A DNA stretch of 25,428 nucleotides from an uncultured Selenomonas sp. (lineage in GTDB: Bacteria; Bacillota; Negativicutes; Selenomonadales; Selenomonadaceae). Position numbers and translations under genes: made by a program. Below the pieces are notes generated by a model, which saw nothing but the letters and a program-made list of their open reading frames with translations, had not been told where the DNA came from and made no database searches. Within the stretch, counting starts at the first letter, position 1. Every line of letters starts with the position of its first letter. The stretch is from assembly GCA_938045435.1 (NCBI GenBank), contig CALIBA010000088.1, positions 1 through 25,428 on the forward strand. The letters are read 5' to 3'. Positions 23,215 to 25,428 of the stretch are shown one piece after another.

Positions 23215-24126
23215 ATGAGCGAGAAATCTCCTGAGCAGACAGCCATAGTTCCAGTAGACACAAGTCATATAAGAAACTTGGTGTACACCGTTCGTGGCGT
23301 TCAAGTTATGCTGGACTCAGATTTGGCGCAGCTTTATCAAGTAGAGACAAGAATACTGAATCGCAATGTTGCCCGAAATGCCAGCCGCTTCCCGGATGAT
23401 TTTCGCTTTCAACTCACAGAAGATGAGTTTAAAATCTTGAAATCCCAAATTGGGATTTCAAGTGATACTGAACATGGCGGCAGACGCTATCTCCCCTACG
23501 TCTACACGGAGCAGGGGATTTCCATGCTGTCCGGAGTACTGAGAAGCGATGTCGCCATAGCGGTCAGTATCGGAATTATGCGGGCTTTTGTCGAAATGCG
23601 GCGATTCATCGCGGGGAATGCCCAACTTTTCGAACGCATAGAACGAATAGAGCTAAAGCAACTCATCTCTCAAAAAGAAACCGATGAAAAATTCGAGCAA
23701 GTCTTTGGTTTTATCCATGCCCATACGGAGTCCAGCCAAAAGATATTCTTCAACGGACAAATTTACGATGCCTTCAGCTTGTTGGCGGGTCTAATTCAAA
23801 AAGCAACGAAGGACATCATTCTTATTGACGGTTATGTGGATATAGGAACACTCAATCTGCTGGCAAAAAAGCAAGTCAATGTCGATGTGGAAATCCACAC
23901 ATTCAGCAATACGAGATTGACGGCAGCAGATGTTACGACCTTCAACAGACAATATCCAACACTTACCATCAATCATACCAATGCCTTTCACGATCGGTTC
24001 CTTATTCTTGACCACCAAGAGGCATATCACATCGGCGCATCGCTCAAAGATGCCGGAAAGAAATGTTTTGCCATCACGCTTTTGCAAGATGAGGCACTCC
24101 TACAAGAACTTCTGGCACATTTGTGA
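23215..24126 (+). CDS. ORF6N-domain protein with C-terminal PLD-like region
   Basis: This 303-residue protein has two parts. The ORF6N DNA-binding domain (about 17-130) shows VMLDSDLAQLY, NRNVARNASRFPDDF and GGRRYLPYVYTEQG. After a helical linker comes a phospholipase D-like region (about 175-300) with IILIDGYVD (201-209), the HxRF motif HDRFLILD (259-266) and HIGASLKDAGKK (272-283). From memory, such genes often accompany type I restriction loci in Bacillota and Bacteroidota, but their function is unknown. AAGAAAGGG precedes the ATG at 23215; an in-frame upstream ATG at 23146 lacks a ribosome site. It is transcribed divergently from hsdMSR and ends with its own terminator. Confidence 0.85.
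   Translation: MSEKSPEQTAIVPVDTSHIRNLVYTVRGVQVMLDSDLAQLYQVETRILNRNVARNASRFPDDFRFQLTEDEFKILKSQIGISSDTEHGGRRYLPYVYTEQGISMLSGVLRSDVAIAVSIGIMRAFVEMRRFIAGNAQLFERIERIELKQLISQKETDEKFEQVFGFIHAHTESSQKIFFNGQIYDAFSLLAGLIQKATKDIILIDGYVDIGTLNLLAKKQVNVDVEIHTFSNTRLTAADVTTFNRQYPTLTINHTNAFHDRFLILDHQEAYHIGASLKDAGKKCFAITLLQDEALLQELLAHL
23436..23462. repeat. 27-nt palindrome inside the ORF6N-PLD gene
   Basis: Two perfect 13-base arms (CTTGAAATCCCAA and TTGGGATTTCAAG) flank a single central A. The stretch encodes LKSQIGISS of the ORF6N domain. A diverged copy lies in the gene's leader, so it may be a regulator binding site within the coding region. Confidence 0.6.
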
Positions 24127-24207
24127 AAACGCAGTCATAGCCAGGTAAGGCGACAATGCAGCAAAAATCATCTCGCGAAACCATGAAGAAACGCGGAAGA
24201 TAGGCCA

Positions 24208-24241
24208 AACGGCGTGCAGCTAAAAGCTACGCGCCGTTTTT
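24208..24241 (+). terminator. rho-independent terminator after the ORF6N-PLD gene
   Basis: AACGGCGTGCAGCT (24208-24221) pairs with AGCTACGCGCCGTT (24225-24238), with one mismatch and one G-U, around an AAA loop, and T-residues follow. Confidence 0.88.
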
Positions 24242-24391
24242 GAGTGTGAATTCTTCTTATGAGTGAATTATTGCCCATGAGTCGTGTATAATTTCCCTAA
24301 GAAATAAAAATCTGTGAAACCTTTTCTATGTACTCGCCCCTGCAGCTTTCTTCAGATCCTCCCCTACCAATTCGTGTAATTCGATAAGGTA

Positions 24392-25428
24392 TCAAGCCGC
24401 CTCGCGTTCATCATTACATTGTATCGTTATCGACGTTACTTCGTTCATCGCGGCTACCAAAATGATACTAGAGGGAAAGGTCAGCGTCGCATTCGCACGC
24501 GACACCGTAATCTGGCGATCCTCAATCGGCTCACGCAGCACCTCAAGCGTCTTCTTGCTGAACTCCGGCAGCTCGTCGAGAAAGAGAACGCCGTGATGCG
24601 CAAGTGTCACCTCACCAGGACGCGGAATGCTCCCGCCGCCGATCATCGCCACCGTCGAGGACGTATGATGCGGACTGCGGAAGGGGCGCGTGGTCACAAG
24701 CCCTGTATCCTTGCCGAGCAGTCCCGAAATACTGTAGATCTTTGTGATCTCGATGGCTTCTTCCTTCGTCAGCTCTGGCAGAATCGAAGGCATCCGACGT
24801 GCCAGCATTGTCTTGCCAGAGCCGGGCACACCGACCATCAGAACATTATGCCCTCCCGCCGCCGCAATCTCAAGCGCACGTTTCGCCTGATACTGCCCCT
24901 GCACATCCGCAAAGTCATCGGTGAAGGTATTGTCTTTTGTGTCTTTGATTTGTTTTTGCGCGGCGGGGGTCAGCGTTTCCGTTCCCGTCAGATGGCGCAC
25001 AAGCTGCGCCAGATTCTCGACCGCATAGACCTTTAGTCCATCAATGAGGAGTGCCTCATCTGCATTGGATGGAGCAACGTAAAACTCTGTCAGCCCATGT
25101 TCCCGCGCTGTAATAGCCATCGGGAGAATGCCGCTGATCGGACGGCAGTTCCCATCGAGAGAAAGTTCCGCCGAGAAAAGCGCACTCTGCACCGCCGCCT
25201 CGGGAACCATACCGTAAGATGCAAGGAGACCAACGGCAATCGGCAGATCAAGACCGGAGCTGTCCTTTCGCACATCGGCGGGCGCAAGATTCACCGTCAC
25301 ACGCTCCTGCCGCAGCTGAATGCCCGAGTTCCGAATCGCAGTGCGTACCCGCTCCTTCGATTCCTTCACCGATGTATCGGGAAGCCCGACCAGCTCAAAG
25401 CCCGGCAGCCCGGGCGACACATCCACCT
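24392..25428 (-). CDS. comM: ComM/YifB Mg-chelatase-like ATPase, 5' part, interrupted at VAAMN
   Basis: This is a AAA+ ATPase of the ComM/YifB family, a helicase that aids branch migration during natural transformation. The visible part starts in the N-terminal domain (VSPGLPGFELVGLPD, NLAPADVRKDSSGLDLPIA). It continues with the DVQGQYQAKRALEIAAAGGHN lead-in, Walker A GVPGSGKT, RPFRSPHHTSS, Walker B GVLFLDELPEF and the start of sensor 1 (ILVAAMN). It then reads only 16 unrelated residues to a stop at 24392, so the sensor, the C-terminal domain and about a third of the usual 500 residues are gone. The first codons lie off the right edge. Base composition is GC-richer than the hsd region. It is probably non-functional while the element is integrated. 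Confidence 0.88.
   Translation of the reverse strand, partial: VDVSPGLPGFELVGLPDTSVKESKERVRTAIRNSGIQLRQERVTVNLAPADVRKDSSGLDLPIAVGLLASYGMVPEAAVQSALFSAELSLDGNCRPISGILPMAITAREHGLTEFYVAPSNADEALLIDGLKVYAVENLAQLVRHLTGTETLTPAAQKQIKDTKDNTFTDDFADVQGQYQAKRALEIAAAGGHNVLMVGVPGSGKTMLARRMPSILPELTKEEAIEITKIYSISGLLGKDTGLVTTRPFRSPHHTSSTVAMIGGGSIPRPGEVTLAHHGVLFLDELPEFSKKTLEVLREPIEDRQITVSRANATLTFPSSIILVAAMNEVTSITIQCNDEREAA
24440..24446. other. probable element-chromosome junction in comM
   Basis: The comM reading frame matches the family up to VAAMN (Asn codon 24445-24443) and then changes abruptly to unrelated residues. In the family, AMN is followed by PCPCG or similar. This places the right end of the mobile element here. 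No long terminal repeat is visible, and the other junction is outside the window. Confidence 0.5.

Noticed and set aside
24127..24391. tRNA or integrase remnant beside the comM junction
   Set aside because: No cloverleaf, no recombinase-like frame and no long direct repeat could be found; only the ORF6N-PLD terminator is clear.

Overview
This window reads as most of the early/replication half of a prophage in a Bacillota genome, loaded with toxin-antitoxin and restriction cargo and abutting an interrupted chromosomal comM/yifB gene at its right edge. Strong AGGAGG-type ribosome sites, the phage gene order and the fairly GC-rich chromosomal flank fit a Bacillota host. A Negativicutes host of the Selenomonas type is my best guess, from overall protein flavour only. 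No 16S rRNA or tRNA is present to settle it.

Layout: the phage backbone is entirely on the minus strand, so it reads right to left. A sigma-like helix-turn-helix protein (13296-13931) is followed by two small proteins, a DUF2800 RecB/Cas4-like nuclease, a DUF2815 single-strand-binding-like protein and a family A DNA polymerase (9320-11257). After a cargo interruption come an ORF6N/ORF6C antirepressor-like protein, a DUF4406-type protein, a primase-helicase, a candidate replication origin (3535-3717), a VRR-NUC nuclease, an SNF2-type helicase, a small protein, a DUF1492 late-regulator-like protein and an HNH endonuclease. The first 100 bases look like the packaging (cos-like) region before the terminase genes, which lie off the left edge. 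Together these genes form a phage replication/recombination module leading into the packaging module.

Four cargo units interrupt or flank this backbone, and most run on the plus strand: a DinJ-YafQ toxin-antitoxin pair (159-717) wedged between the HNH gene and the packaging region; an atypical peptide deformylase (7312-7725) and an AbiEi-AbiEii type IV toxin-antitoxin pair (7849-9275) between the polymerase and the antirepressor; and an ORF6N-PLD-like protein (23215-24126). The fifth unit, on the minus strand, is a complete AT-richer type I restriction-modification operon, HTH-hsdM-hsdS-hsdR (14542-22943), divergent from the ORF6N-PLD gene.

The most striking points are: (1) comM is cut at the conserved residues AMN and runs into unrelated sequence, marking a probable element-chromosome junction near 24443; (2) HsdR is 1377 residues long and carries about 325 extra C-terminal residues with acidic linkers and a helix-turn-helix-like segment; (3) several well-formed DNA or RNA regulatory structures are present (AbiE operator, RBS-sequestering hairpin, iteron/AT-rich origin, twin palindromic repeats, a 27-nt palindrome in the ORF6N-PLD gene); (4) no integrase or lysogeny repressor lies in the expected place between comM and the early genes, where the restriction operon now sits.
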